NCBI GenBank assembly: GCA_005502925.1
Contig: SCPD01000008.1
Location: 1-64,000, forward strand
Direction of reading: 5' to 3'
DNA length: 64,000 nt
Source of the DNA: Rhizobiales bacterium Y(2018)
Lineage (GTDB): Bacteria > Pseudomonadota > Alphaproteobacteria > Rhizobiales > Aestuariivirgaceae
The position numbers and the translations under genes were made by a program. The notes under the pieces are model-generated. The model was not told where the DNA came from. It searched no databases and saw only the letters and a program-made list of their open reading frames with translations. Numbering within the stretch: the first letter of the stretch is position 1; every line of letters begins with the position of its first letter. This document shows positions 17,864 to 27,239 of the stretch, piece by piece.

Positions 17864-18660
17864 ATCGGCTGCTTCTTCCCGGATTTGCTTAAAAGCTGCG
17901 CCACGGCGAAAAGCACGATGGCGAGCACGATCATGAGGGTGGCGGCGACGGCGACCACAGGGGTGAATTCGAGGCGGATCGACTCCCAGATCTTCACCGG
18001 CAAAGTCTTGTTGGCGTAACCCGCCAGGAAGACGGCGACGACCACTTCATCGAACGAGGTGATGAAGGAGAAGATGGCGCCGCCGACGATGCCGGGGGCG
18101 ATGTTGGGCAGCGTCACGGTGCGGAAGATGCGCCAGGGACCGGCGCCGAGGCCGGCCGCGGCGCGCAACCAGTTCTCCTCGACACCACGCAGCGCAATGC
18201 CGACATTGATGACGACAAAAGGCAGCGCCAACAAAGCATGCGCGAGGCCGAGACCCAAGGGTGTGCCGCTCAACCCAACATCGAGCGCACTTCTGTAGAC
18301 AGCGACGGCGGTGACGATGACCGGAACGATCATCGGCGCCAGGAAGAGACCGGTGAGAATGCCGCGTGATCTGCCGGTGAGGCGATGGAGGCCCAAGGCT
18401 GCCGCCGTGCCCGTCACGACCGCGACGATGGTGGCGATGACGGCGACATGAAGACTGGCGAACAGCGCCTGGCGCCATTCCGGATCGGAGATGAAGGCCT
18501 CATACCAGCGGCCCGAATAAGCGACCGGCGGCAGGGTGATGAAGCTCGCCTGATTGAAGGAGGCGGGGATGACGGCGAGGATCGGCAGGCAGAGGAAAGC
18601 CAGGACCAGTCCGGCGGAAATCTGCGCGAGGAGCCTGAGCCAGAGGGGCGACTTGCTCAT
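17860..18660 (-). CDS. Polyamine-type ABC transporter permease (PotC family)
   Basis: An inner-membrane permease of 266 residues with about six hydrophobic segments. The conserved cytoplasmic loop is LRAAAGLGAGPWRIFRTVTL (near residue 170), which contacts the ATPase. FITSFDEVVVAVFLAGY, near 205, is characteristic of PotC/YdcV-type subunits. It overlaps both neighbours by four bases, showing tight translational coupling with the PotB-type permease and the ATPase. Confidence 0.92.
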   Translation of the reverse strand: MSKSPLWLRLLAQISAGLVLAFLCLPILAVIPASFNQASFITLPPVAYSGRWYEAFISDPEWRQALFASLHVAVIATIVAVVTGTAAALGLHRLTGRSRGILTGLFLAPMIVPVIVTAVAVYRSALDVGLSGTPLGLGLAHALLALPFVVINVGIALRGVEENWLRAAAGLGAGPWRIFRTVTLPNIAPGIVGGAIFSFITSFDEVVVAVFLAGYANKTLPVKIWESIRLEFTPVVAVAATLMIVLAIVLFAVAQLLSKSGKKQPI

Positions 18661-19502
18661 TTCGCATACATCCCTTTGCCGAAGGGAAGGACCTTCGCCG
18701 TCGCGGCGAGCAGCGCCAGCACGACGACGAGCAGGACCAGCGAGGCCGCCGCGGCGAGCGACCAGGCGAGACGGTCGTTGATGAAGCTGGCGATCAGCAT
18801 CGACAAAGTGATGGCGTTGGAGCCGCCGAGCAGAGCCGGCGTGATGAAGAAGCCGAGCGAGAGCAGGAAGACGAAGGTGGCGCCGCCCATGAGGCCCGGC
18901 AGGCAGAGCGGGAAATAGACCCGACGGAAGGTGTCGAAGAGGCCGGCGCCGAGCCCGTCGCTCGCCATCAGGAGCCGCTGGTCGATGCGCAGCATCGCGC
19001 CATAAAGCGGCAGGATGGCATAGGGGAGCAGCACATGCACCATGCCGATCATGACGCCGGTATCGTTGAAAAGCAGCGCCAATGGCTTGTCGGTGATGCC
19101 GAGATTGATGAGGAAGCGGTTCAAGGGACCGTTGCGCTCGAGCAGGATCATCCAGGAGAAGGTGCGGACCAGCACCGAAATCCAGAAGGGAAACAGCACG
19201 CCATACAGCGCGAAGGCGAACCAGAAGCCTTTGAGCTTGGTCAGGATGTACGCGACCGGCCAGGCGAGGACGACGGTGATGAGCGCCACCGCCAAGGCGA
19301 CGAGGAAGGTATTCACCATCACCCGGCGATAGACGTCGCTGTCGGCCAATATCGCGAAAGTGGCGAAAGGCCCGGCCTCATCGGTGAAAGCGAGCGAGAA
19401 GAGCCGGGCCAAAGGCACCACGAAGCACAGGAACAGGAAGATGACGGCAGGCGCCAGCAAAAGAAGCGTTTCGATATGCCGGCGTGCCATCGTCACATCC
19501 AA
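18657..19502 (-). CDS. Polyamine-type ABC transporter permease (PotB family)
   Basis: The second permease (281 residues) of the importer. It begins with a short cytoplasmic tail and a first membrane segment (TLLLLAPAVIFLFLCFVVPL). It carries GVLFPFWISVLVRTFSWMIL and the loop ASDGLGAGLFDTFRRVYFPL (near 190) that docks on the ATPase. The gene start overlaps the acyl-CoA dehydrogenase stop by ten bases, tying transport to the catabolic enzymes in one transcript. Confidence 0.92.
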   Translation of the reverse strand: MDVTMARRHIETLLLLAPAVIFLFLCFVVPLARLFSLAFTDEAGPFATFAILADSDVYRRVMVNTFLVALAVALITVVLAWPVAYILTKLKGFWFAFALYGVLFPFWISVLVRTFSWMILLERNGPLNRFLINLGITDKPLALLFNDTGVMIGMVHVLLPYAILPLYGAMLRIDQRLLMASDGLGAGLFDTFRRVYFPLCLPGLMGGATFVFLLSLGFFITPALLGGSNAITLSMLIASFINDRLAWSLAAAASLVLLVVVLALLAATAKVLPFGKGMYAK

Positions 19503-20662
19503 TCGCTGAAGACGCCGAGGCCGCGCTTGCGGATCTGGCCGGCGACGACGACGCGCTGAATCTCGGAGGTGCCTTCCCAGATGCGGTCGACGCGGATGTC
19601 GCGATAGAGACGCTCGACCGGGTTCTCACGCATATAGCCGCGTCCGCCCAGAACCTGGAGGGCCTTGTCGATGACGCGGCCCGCCATTTCCGAGGAATGG
19701 AGCTTGAGCGCACTGGCATGGGCGTGGATCTGCTTGCGGTCGAGGCCGTTATCGATCTCCCAGGCGACGCGATAGAGCATCGTCTTGGTGGCGAAGATTT
19801 CCACGGCCATGTCGGCGAGCATGAATTCGATACCCTGGAAATCGCGGATCGGGCGGCCGAACTGATGACGGCTCGTCGCATAATCATTGGCGATCTCGGC
19901 GGCGCGGGTGGCGGCACCCAAAGCATGGGACGCGATCTGCAGGCGCGCCTCAACGAACCAGTCCTTGGTGAGCTCGAAGCCCTGGCCGACCTTGCCCAGC
20001 ATCCGCTCCTCTGGAACGGTTACGTCGTCGAAGCGCAGCTCAGCATGGTCGAAGGCGAAATTATGCATGAATTTCGGCGAGCGCAGATGGACGAGATTCT
20101 GGGCCGGCTTGTCGACCAGGAACAAGGTCGGCTTGTCGGGATTGTCATCGACATGGGCGTGGACGATGATGAAGTCGGACGCATTGTAAGAGGTGACGAA
20201 CCACTTCTCGCCGTTCAGGTGCCAGTTGCCGTTTTTCAGCACGGCGGTCGTCTTCACCTGGCGCGGATCTGACCCGGCGCCTTCCTCGGTGATGGCGAAG
20301 CAGCCGCGGCGATGGCCGGCGCAGGATGGAAAGAGATAATCCTTGATCTGTTGGCTGGTGCCGAATTTGAGACTGACCGGCGGGCGCCACACACAGCTCC
20401 ACAAGCCATTGGTGACACGGCCGAGCTGCTCCTCGATGGCGGTCTGCTCCAGCATCGAAAGACCCAGGCCGCCATGTTCCTTGCTGTGATTGATGCCGGC
20501 GAGGCCCCAGGCGCGGACCTGATCCTTCACCGCATCGCGCCGGTCCATCGGCAGCTCACCATGCTCGTCGGCGACCTGTTCGAGCGGCACCAGAACCTCG
20601 TCGCAGAACTGGCGGCCGCGGGCGGAAAGCTCCTTGAGCCGGGGCGTGAATTCGAAATTCAT
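19493..20662 (-). CDS. Acyl-CoA dehydrogenase
   Basis: An FAD enzyme of 389 residues that introduces an alpha-beta double bond into an acyl-CoA. It has the N-terminal helical domain, the FAD-contacting ACFAITEEGAGSDPRQVKTT-like block (here GCFAITEEGAGSDPRQVKT, near 130), the middle beta domain, and the C-terminal helical domain ending in WEGTSEIQRVVVAGQI. The Glu in the WEGT motif corresponds to the catalytic base of medium-chain enzymes. It lies between the acyl-CoA synthetase gene (four-base overlap) and the permease gene, suggesting that the imported compound is degraded as a CoA thioester. Confidence 0.93.
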   Translation of the reverse strand: MNFEFTPRLKELSARGRQFCDEVLVPLEQVADEHGELPMDRRDAVKDQVRAWGLAGINHSKEHGGLGLSMLEQTAIEEQLGRVTNGLWSCVWRPPVSLKFGTSQQIKDYLFPSCAGHRRGCFAITEEGAGSDPRQVKTTAVLKNGNWHLNGEKWFVTSYNASDFIIVHAHVDDNPDKPTLFLVDKPAQNLVHLRSPKFMHNFAFDHAELRFDDVTVPEERMLGKVGQGFELTKDWFVEARLQIASHALGAATRAAEIANDYATSRHQFGRPIRDFQGIEFMLADMAVEIFATKTMLYRVAWEIDNGLDRKQIHAHASALKLHSSEMAGRVIDKALQVLGGRGYMRENPVERLYRDIRVDRIWEGTSEIQRVVVAGQIRKRGLGVFSDWM

Positions 20663-22776
20663 GACTTCCTCTTGGCTGATATTACGAGCGCATCGACGGC
20701 GATGGCGCCCGATGCGGAAACGATCAAGGGATTGACGTCCATCTCGGCAATGAGATCGCCGAGTTCTTCGGCGATGGCCGACAGTCCGAGCACGGCCTGG
20801 AGGAGAGCCTCGATATCGGCAGGGGCCTGGCCGCGCTTGCCGTCGAGCAGGGGACGAATGCGCAGAGTGTCGATGAGGCGGCGGGCGCGCTCGTGGTCGA
20901 GCGGCGCCATGGCGACGGTGCGGTCTTTCAGCACTTCGATCCAGACGCCACCCGAGGCGACCATCAGATAAGGCCCGAATTGCGGATCGCGGATGAGGCC
21001 AAAAGCGATCTCGGTCCCCTTGGGCGCCATTTCGGCGACGAGGACAGCGGCACCGAGACGCGCGGCCATATCCCGATAGGTTTTCTCGACCTCTTCTTCA
21101 GTGCGCAGGCCCAGTACGACACCTTGCTGATCGCTTTTGTGTTGGATGCCGGCAGCTGCCGTCTTGAGCGCGACCGGAAAGCCGATGGCGCGGGCGGCGG
21201 CGAGCGTGTCGTCCAGCTTCTCCGCCCGATAGTGGCGCGGCACGCGGATGCCATAGTCGGCGAGCAGTGCCAGGCCTTCGCTTTCGTTCAAGGAGCTTTT
21301 GGCGAGCCGGCTGCGCCATTGATCGCGCTTGGGATTGACCGGTCGCGGCGCCGGCGTAAGCGGGTTGTGATCGCGGAAGGCGAGGAGGTTGCGGATGGCG
21401 CCCAGGCCTTCCTCGGTGCCGTCGATGACCGGCACGCCTGCTTCCGTCACCTTGAGCGCCACCTCGCGATGATCGAGGGCCGCATAATTGGTGACGAGCG
21501 CCACCGGCTTGTCGCTGCGCTTGGCCACGCGGATGGCGGCGGCGGTGAAACCGTCGGTGATATAAGAACCGTTGCGGATATCCTCGAACATCACGCCGAT
21601 GGCGGTGTCGGGGTCATCGACAAGGGCTTCGAGACAGGCTTCGACATGCGTCTCGAAATCACGCCCCGTGCCCCAGACATCGAGGGGATTGTCGGGTTTC
21701 AGACCGTCATCGAGATGCTGGGCGAGGCGGTCCTTCGTCCCGTGATTGATGCGCGCGAAAGGAACGCCGAAGCGATGAGCGAGATCGGCCACCATTTCAC
21801 GCTCGCCACCTGAATCATGGATGCTGGCGAGGCCGCCTTTGCCGGCGGGCTTCACGGTCGAGAAGAGCAGGAGATTGGCGGCGAGGCTGTCGAGCGTCTC
21901 GACGGAGATCACGCCATGTTTGGCGAAGAGCGCCTCATAAGCGGCATTGTCGCCGGCAATGGCACCGCTGTGGCTCGCCGCAAAGGCCGCGCTCATTTCG
22001 GTGCGGCCGACCTTCAGTACGATGACGGGAATGCGGCGCGCTTCCGCCTTGGCGAGGCTTGCTTTGAAAGCTTGCGGGTCGCGCGCGGTTTCGAGGAACA
22101 GGCCGATGACACGGGTCTCGGGCTGATCCAGCGCCCAGTCGATATAGTCAGCGGTGGTGACGGTGAGCTCGCGCCCGCTCGACACGGCGAGGGAAAATTT
22201 GAGGCGCTGGTCATTGTAAGCGAGCGCGCTGAAGGCTGAGCCCGACTGGGTGATGAGCGCGGTGCCGCCCGGCATCAGCCTGTGCTTGGCCATATAGCCC
22301 GAGACGACGAGGCCTTGCGTCGGATTGACGAAGCCCATGCTGTTGCCGCCACAGATGACGATGCCGGCCTCGCGTGCAATCGCCTGGAGACGATGGGCGA
22401 GCGTGTCATGCTCGCCCGGCAGATTGCAGCTCGCAAAGATGGTGACAGCCTTGGCGCCATGACGGATCGCGTCCTTGAGACCCGCTTCCAGATGCTCGTT
22501 GGCGACGCCCAGCACGACATGATCGACGGTCACGGGCAGGCTCGCGAGATCGAGGAAACAGGCGACGCCTTCGACCTCAGTGTATTTCTGATTGATGGCG
22601 TAGACCGCGCCGGCGAAGCCGTCGCGCTTGACGGCGCGGATCATCGAATTGCCAGGCGTGTTGGGGCGTGTCGAGGCGCCGACAAAGGCGATGGAGCGCG
22701 GCTTCAGCAAGGGATCGAGACGATGCGCCGAGGCAATCTTGGTGGAGCGCGCAATCGTCACGTCATGGCTGTTCAA
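20659..22776 (-). CDS. NDP-forming acyl-CoA synthetase / acetate-CoA ligase family (fused alpha-beta)
   Basis: A 705-residue ligase that makes an acyl-CoA with ADP (or GDP) and phosphate as products. The order is: CoA-binding Rossmann domain (LLKPRSIAFVGASTRPNTPG, near 24-43), succinyl-CoA-ligase-like flavodoxin domains with a CGGNSMGFVNP block (near 146) and IHDSGGEREMVADL (near 318), then an ATP-grasp domain from about residue 490 (LLADYGIRVPRHY; GFPVALKTAAAGIQHKSDQQ). No acetyltransferase domain is seen, unlike Pat. It is the first gene of the seven-gene operon and would activate a carboxylate for the acyl-CoA dehydrogenase next to it. Acyl specificity is unknown. Confidence 0.9.
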   Translation of the reverse strand: MNSHDVTIARSTKIASAHRLDPLLKPRSIAFVGASTRPNTPGNSMIRAVKRDGFAGAVYAINQKYTEVEGVACFLDLASLPVTVDHVVLGVANEHLEAGLKDAIRHGAKAVTIFASCNLPGEHDTLAHRLQAIAREAGIVICGGNSMGFVNPTQGLVVSGYMAKHRLMPGGTALITQSGSAFSALAYNDQRLKFSLAVSSGRELTVTTADYIDWALDQPETRVIGLFLETARDPQAFKASLAKAEARRIPVIVLKVGRTEMSAAFAASHSGAIAGDNAAYEALFAKHGVISVETLDSLAANLLLFSTVKPAGKGGLASIHDSGGEREMVADLAHRFGVPFARINHGTKDRLAQHLDDGLKPDNPLDVWGTGRDFETHVEACLEALVDDPDTAIGVMFEDIRNGSYITDGFTAAAIRVAKRSDKPVALVTNYAALDHREVALKVTEAGVPVIDGTEEGLGAIRNLLAFRDHNPLTPAPRPVNPKRDQWRSRLAKSSLNESEGLALLADYGIRVPRHYRAEKLDDTLAAARAIGFPVALKTAAAGIQHKSDQQGVVLGLRTEEEVEKTYRDMAARLGAAVLVAEMAPKGTEIAFGLIRDPQFGPYLMVASGGVWIEVLKDRTVAMAPLDHERARRLIDTLRIRPLLDGKRGQAPADIEALLQAVLGLSAIAEELGDLIAEMDVNPLIVSASGAIAVDALVISAKRKS

Positions 22777-22852
22777 ATCTGTCCTCCCGGACGGCTTTAT
22801 CTCGTTGGCCGGACAGTAGGCACTCGGGAGGTAGGGCGCACGAACACAATGA

Positions 22853-22871
22853 TCAGATCGCCATGATCTGA
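22853..22871. promoter_or_regulatory. Candidate operator upstream of the amine/acyl-CoA operon
   Basis: TCAGATC at 22853-22859 and GATCTGA at 22865-22871 form a perfect 7-bp dyad with a five-base spacer, 77 bases upstream of the first gene of the operon and 65 bases past the stop of the LysR gene. The size suits a GntR- or LysR-type site. Function is inferred from symmetry and position. Confidence 0.45.
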
Positions 22872-22935
22872 GGGAATGCCCCTGTAGCTGGAGGGTGATT
22901 AAATCATTGAAATTATTAATATTGGAAGATTGTTC

Positions 22936-23865
22936 CTATTGCTCCCCCAGTACTTCACGGCGCAATTCGGCCATTTCACCGAGGAGCCAGTCGCGCACCA
23001 GCACGGCCGGCTTGCGCAAGGGGCGGCGCGACGTCGCCACCAGATAATAGAACTGGCCGGTCTTGAGCCGGTTGCGGCCGGCCGGCACCAGCTCCTTCTG
23101 CAGCAGCGTATGGGCGACGACATGCCACCAGCCGAGCGCGATACCGCGGCCATTGACGGCCGCCTGGATCACCAGCGTGTAATCGGAGAAGGTGAGGCTG
23201 CGGCTGCCGGCCGGGGCGGGATAATTGAACTCCGCCAGATAACGCGACCAGGGAATGCGGATCGAGCCCGAAAGATGCGCCAGCGTGTGGCCGCTGAGAT
23301 CCGGGCAGTCGTCGAGCGCGCCATGAGTGCTGAGATAAGCTGGGCTGCAGACGGGGACGACCAATTCCTCCATCAAGGGCCAGCGCTGCTGGTCATTGTC
23401 CTCGGAGAGGTTGTAGCGGATGGCAAGATCGACATCCTCGATCGGGCCGGTCGGCTCGCCGCGCACCAGCTGGAAACGCAGATCGATATTGGGGAAGCGG
23501 CTCTGGAAGCGGTCGAGGCGCGGCATGAACCAGTGCATGGCGAAGGCCGAGGAGATCGACAGAGTGACCGTGCCGGTATCGCCATGTTTGGCGCGGATGT
23601 CCTCGATGGCGATCTCCATATGCTGGAAGCTGCCGGTCACCGCATTGTAGAGATGACGGCCATCCTCGCTGAGCTCGAGGCCCGTGGTGGTGCGGATGAA
23701 AAGCTTGGTGTCGAGATGCGCTTCGAGCTTGGCGATCATACGGCTCACCGCCGATTGTGTGACATTGAGTTCACCGGCGGCGCGGGTGAAGCTCAGATAA
23801 CGCGCCGCGGCTTCGAAGACGAAGAGGGCGCCGGCGGAGGGCAGGAGGCGGCGAAGCGAGGTCAT
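22936..23865 (-). CDS. LysR-family regulator, GcvA type
   Basis: A 309-residue transcription factor with an N-terminal winged helix-turn-helix (FVFEAAARYLSFTRAAGEL, then VTQSAVSRMIAKLEAHLDTK, about 15-60) and a GcvA-like effector domain (IEDVDLAIRYNLSEDNDQQR, near 150). It lies on the same strand between the two polyamine-type operons, 60 bases after the PuuR-like gene and 159 bases before the acyl-CoA synthetase gene. It is a natural candidate for controlling the downstream operon, whose leader carries a perfect dyad. Confidence 0.9.
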   Translation of the reverse strand: MTSLRRLLPSAGALFVFEAAARYLSFTRAAGELNVTQSAVSRMIAKLEAHLDTKLFIRTTTGLELSEDGRHLYNAVTGSFQHMEIAIEDIRAKHGDTGTVTLSISSAFAMHWFMPRLDRFQSRFPNIDLRFQLVRGEPTGPIEDVDLAIRYNLSEDNDQQRWPLMEELVVPVCSPAYLSTHGALDDCPDLSGHTLAHLSGSIRIPWSRYLAEFNYPAPAGSRSLTFSDYTLVIQAAVNGRGIALGWWHVVAHTLLQKELVPAGRNRLKTGQFYYLVATSRRPLRKPAVLVRDWLLGEMAELRREVLGEQ

Positions 23866-23926
23866 GGCGGAGCAGGATAGAGGCTACGGATGAGAAAAGG
23901 TAGCCGCAGCCAGGAGACCTGCAAAC

Positions 23927-24496
23927 TCACAAATAGGGCGGGGTGCAGGCGGCCACGATGGTGCAGTCGGTGTCGCCGACATTGCGGAAGCGATGCGGCT
24001 GGTTGGAGCGGAAGAGATAGCCGTCGCCAGGGCCCAGTATTTCGGTGCGCTCGCCAACGGTCAGCTCGATCTCACCTGAAAGGATCACGCCGCCTTCCTC
24101 GGCCTCGTGCTTCAGCATTTCAGGGCCGGTCTCGGCGCCGGGACGGTAACGCGTCTTGATGACCTGCAATTTGGCGACGCCGCGGCCAGGGCCTACCTGC
24201 AGGATCTCGCAGTCGCCGGAAGCGAGCGGCACGAACTCGCCCTTGCGATAGAAGACCTTGTCCATGCTGGGCAGGTTGGGCGCGAAGAATTCCGAGAAGG
24301 TGAGCTTCAGCACGTCGAGGATGCGCGCCAGCGTCGCCACCGACGGCGCGCTGCGGTTGCTCTCGACATTGGCGATGGTCACATGGGTGAGCTCGGCCAG
24401 TTCCGCGAGCTGTCTCTGTGATAGGCCGGCCTGTTCGCGCTTGAGCTTGAGCGCGGCACCGACATCGAACTCACTGTTGATCAAGGGCCGTATCAT
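23927..24496 (-). CDS. XRE helix-turn-helix regulator with C-terminal cupin (PuuR-like)
   Basis: A 189-residue transcription factor. Residues about 12-67 form an XRE helix-turn-helix (ALKLKREQAGLSQRQLAELA, VTIANVESNRSAPSVATL). Residues about 110-187 form a cupin that would bind a small effector (VKHEAEEGGVILSGEIELTV-like block, then LGPGDGYLFRSNQPHRFRN). This two-domain layout is that of PuuR and related regulators of polyamine and amino acid catabolism. The start overlaps the end of the ATPase gene by 26 bases, so it belongs to the importer operon and probably represses it in response to the imported ligand. Confidence 0.9.
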   Translation of the reverse strand: MIRPLINSEFDVGAALKLKREQAGLSQRQLAELAELTHVTIANVESNRSAPSVATLARILDVLKLTFSEFFAPNLPSMDKVFYRKGEFVPLASGDCEILQVGPGRGVAKLQVIKTRYRPGAETGPEMLKHEAEEGGVILSGEIELTVGERTEILGPGDGYLFRSNQPHRFRNVGDTDCTIVAACTPPYL

Positions 24497-25580
24497 CCTC
24501 GCTTACGATCCGTCCGGCGCGCACGGGCCAGGAGGCCTGAACGGTTGCGCCGGCCGTCGGTCTCACCCCCAGCCGGCTGGTCGGCATCTCGGCCCGCAAG
24601 GGGCCAATGGCCGTCCTGATATCGAGCGCCGTGGTTCCACCGTGATATACACAATTCTCGATCCGAGCGTCCATGACGACCTTCCGCGCATCCGTCCTGT
24701 CCGTGCCCGGAGGACCGATCTCGATCATTTCGGGCCGGAGCGACAAAGCGGCCTTGCCGGCGACGGTGGGATTGGGCTCGACCGGCAGCCATTGGCCCGC
24801 AATCAAGGCCGAGGTGCCATCGCCCTTGGTTTCGATGCGCTCGACCGTCGCCACATTGCTGCGGCCGATGAAGCGGGCGACGAAACGCGTCGCCGGATTC
24901 TCATAGATGTCGTCGGGCGTGCCATATTGCACGATCCGGCCGCGATTGATCACCGCGATGTGAGTGGACATGGACAGAGCCTCGTCCTGGTCATGGGTGA
25001 CATTGACCACGGTCACACCGACCTTTTGATGCAGGCTCTTGATCTCGTCCTGAAGACGGGCGCGCAATTGCCGGTCGAGAGCGGAGAGCGGCTCGTCGAG
25101 CAGCAGAAGATCGGGCTGATAGGAGAGGCAACGTGCGAGCGCCACGCGCTGCTGCTGGCCGCCCGACAATTGCGCCGGACGGCGATCGGCGAAGCGGGAG
25201 AGATCGACCATGGCCAAGGTCTCCTCGACCCGCTTGGCAATCGCGTCGGGCTTCCATTTGCGCAATTCGAGCGGGAAGGCGACATTCTGCGCCACGGTCA
25301 TATGCGGGAAGAGCGCATAACCCTGGAAGACGATGCCGAGATCGCGCTCCTCGGGCTCGAGCGGCACCAGATTGCGTCCCGACAATACGATCTCGCCTTC
25401 GGTCGGCTTCACGAAGCCGGCGATCGCCATGAGGATCGTCGTCTTGCCCGAGCCCGAAGGCCCGAGCAAAGTGAGGAAATCACCCTTGGCGATCGACAGC
25501 GATGCGCCGTCGACGGCAACCGCCGTACCGTAGCGCTTGACCAGATTGCGTATTTCGAGGAAGCCCGCCGACACCGTCAC
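24471..25580 (-). CDS. Polyamine-type ABC transporter ATP-binding protein (PotA family)
   Basis: The ATPase of the second importer (369 residues). Walker A is GPSGSGKTT, the signature is LSGGQQQR, Walker B is LLLLDEPLSALD, and the switch His lies in NVTHDQDEA. A C-terminal TOBE domain is present (LSLRPEMIEIGPPGTD). The GTG at 25580 overlaps the amidohydrolase stop (GTGA) and places the first strand (FLEIRNLVKRYG) at the expected distance. An in-frame ATG at 25748 would lie inside the amidohydrolase gene and add unrelated residues. Confidence 0.92.
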   Translation of the reverse strand: MTVSAGFLEIRNLVKRYGTAVAVDGASLSIAKGDFLTLLGPSGSGKTTILMAIAGFVKPTEGEIVLSGRNLVPLEPEERDLGIVFQGYALFPHMTVAQNVAFPLELRKWKPDAIAKRVEETLAMVDLSRFADRRPAQLSGGQQQRVALARCLSYQPDLLLLDEPLSALDRQLRARLQDEIKSLHQKVGVTVVNVTHDQDEALSMSTHIAVINRGRIVQYGTPDDIYENPATRFVARFIGRSNVATVERIETKGDGTSALIAGQWLPVEPNPTVAGKAALSLRPEMIEIGPPGTDRTDARKVVMDARIENCVYHGGTTALDIRTAIGPLRAEMPTSRLGVRPTAGATVQASWPVRAGRIVSEDDTALDQQ

Positions 25581-27214
25581 GCCGCTCCGTTGCGCCGGAA
25601 GACCGGCTCGCCGCCAATATAGGTTTCGCGGATCTTCAGCTGGTCGAGCCGCTTCCTGTCCATGGTGAAGATGTCTTCTTCCAGGACGATGAAGTCGGCG
25701 AGCTTGCCGAGGCCGAGATCGCCCTTCAGATGCTCTTCCTTGCCGCAATAGGCGCCGAGCGTCGTATAGGCTTCGACCGCCTCATAGACGCTGATCGCCT
25801 CGCGCTGATCGAGATCGGCGCCGCTGTCGGTCACGCGGTTGACCAGCGAATGGATGGCGCGCAGCGGGTTGGGGTGGCAGACGGGCGAATCCGAATGGCC
25901 GGGTGCCACGACGCCGGCATCGATCATGCTGCGATGCGGCCACATGTAACGCATGGCCTCAGCCCCGCGATTGCGGCGATAGGCATCGCCCAGATCATAG
26001 GCGAAGCCCGTCGCCGAGGAGCAGATCACCTTGAGACGCTTCAGACGCTGCAGGATCGACGGCGTCACGTTGCAGCAATGCTCGACCCGCATGCGATGAT
26101 CGTCCACGGGGTGATGATCGAGCGCATGCTCATAGGCGTCGAGCACGAAATCGATGCCACGATCGCCGACGCCGTCGGCGCCGACGAGGAGGCCGGCCTG
26201 ATGCGCTTGCAGAACGCGCCGTTTGAAGTCCTCGAGCTCATAAAGAAGCATGCCGCGATTGTCGTCGGGCTCGCCCAGGACCTTCGGTCCGACATAGGGA
26301 TCGTAATAGGCGGCGGTGCGGCCGCTGGTCGAGCAGTCAGGACACCATTCGACACCGGTGAGGCGCACCCATTCATCACCGAACCCGGTGCGCCAGCCCG
26401 AACGGATGATCGCCTGAATCAGTTCATCCTCGCGTCCCGAGGCCAGGAGGCCGACGCGCATCTTGAGATTGCCGGCCTCGCGCATCTTCTGATAGGCGAT
26501 GATGCCATGGGTCGAGCACAGGCTGTTGTGCACGGAGGTGATGCCGTAGGTCGAGAAATCGGCGAAGACCTTGACGAGACCCGCGGCGAAATCATCCGAG
26601 GTGAAGTCGGCCTGGTTGTAGTTCACCACCTCATGCGCGGCGGTCTCGCGCAGGAGGCCGGTCAACTCGCCGGTTTCGGGATGACGGTCGAGACGGCCGA
26701 AAGGCGGATCCTGGCTGTCCCGGTTGTAGCCGACGAGCTTCAAGGCGGCGCTGTTGGCGAAGCCCAGATGCGCGTCGCGGCGATAGAGGAAGGCAGGGCG
26801 GCCGCCGGCCGCGGTATCGAGCTCCTCGCGGGTCGGATAGCCGCCGAGGCGCAGATCGTCATAGCGGAAGCCGACGAACCAGCGGTTATGCGGCGTGCCG
26901 TCGACCGATTTGCGGATGAGCTGCAGCAGCTCCTCTTTGCTGGATAGGCCCTCCGAGAGATCGGTCCAGCGGCCAAGACGGGCGCCATGCATGTCGGGAT
27001 GGCAATGGCTGTCGATGAAGCCCGGCAGCACGGTTCGGCCGCCGCAATCGATCACCTCGGCATGAGGGGCGAGAGCGCGCATGTCGGCAGTCGAGCCGGA
27101 GGCCGCGACGCGGCCGTCCCGAATGGCGAGCGCCTCGACGAAGACGCCATCGCCTTCCATGGTGGCGATCTTGCCGTTGATGACGATCTGCTGGATGGGT
27201 CGGCTCTTGACCAT
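25577..27214 (-). CDS. Amidohydrolase family protein (YtcJ/LAF3-like, PF07969)
   Basis: A metal-dependent hydrolase of 545 residues, no export signal. After a small beta-sandwich (residues about 8-60) comes the metal-binding HCH motif in GFIDSHCHPDMHG (His70, His72). Further on, the barrel contains a conserved histidine in MRVEHCCNVTP (near 375) and an aspartate in VVAPGHSDSPVCHPNPLRAI (near 435). The C-terminus returns to the sandwich (GKLADFIVLEEDIF). The family covers N-substituted amide and formamide hydrolases. It sits inside the importer operon, between the PotC-type permease and the ATPase, so the imported ligand is probably an amide it cleaves. Substrate unknown. Confidence 0.88.
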   Translation of the reverse strand: MVKSRPIQQIVINGKIATMEGDGVFVEALAIRDGRVAASGSTADMRALAPHAEVIDCGGRTVLPGFIDSHCHPDMHGARLGRWTDLSEGLSSKEELLQLIRKSVDGTPHNRWFVGFRYDDLRLGGYPTREELDTAAGGRPAFLYRRDAHLGFANSAALKLVGYNRDSQDPPFGRLDRHPETGELTGLLRETAAHEVVNYNQADFTSDDFAAGLVKVFADFSTYGITSVHNSLCSTHGIIAYQKMREAGNLKMRVGLLASGREDELIQAIIRSGWRTGFGDEWVRLTGVEWCPDCSTSGRTAAYYDPYVGPKVLGEPDDNRGMLLYELEDFKRRVLQAHQAGLLVGADGVGDRGIDFVLDAYEHALDHHPVDDHRMRVEHCCNVTPSILQRLKRLKVICSSATGFAYDLGDAYRRNRGAEAMRYMWPHRSMIDAGVVAPGHSDSPVCHPNPLRAIHSLVNRVTDSGADLDQREAISVYEAVEAYTTLGAYCGKEEHLKGDLGLGKLADFIVLEEDIFTMDRKRLDQLKIRETYIGGEPVFRRNGAA

Positions 27215-27239
27215 GAAGCGTTCCTCTTCTTCTTCGTTC

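Noticed and set aside
25730-26947. A 405-codon plus-strand frame
   Set aside because: Antisense to the amidohydrolase, which has its metal motif on the minus strand.
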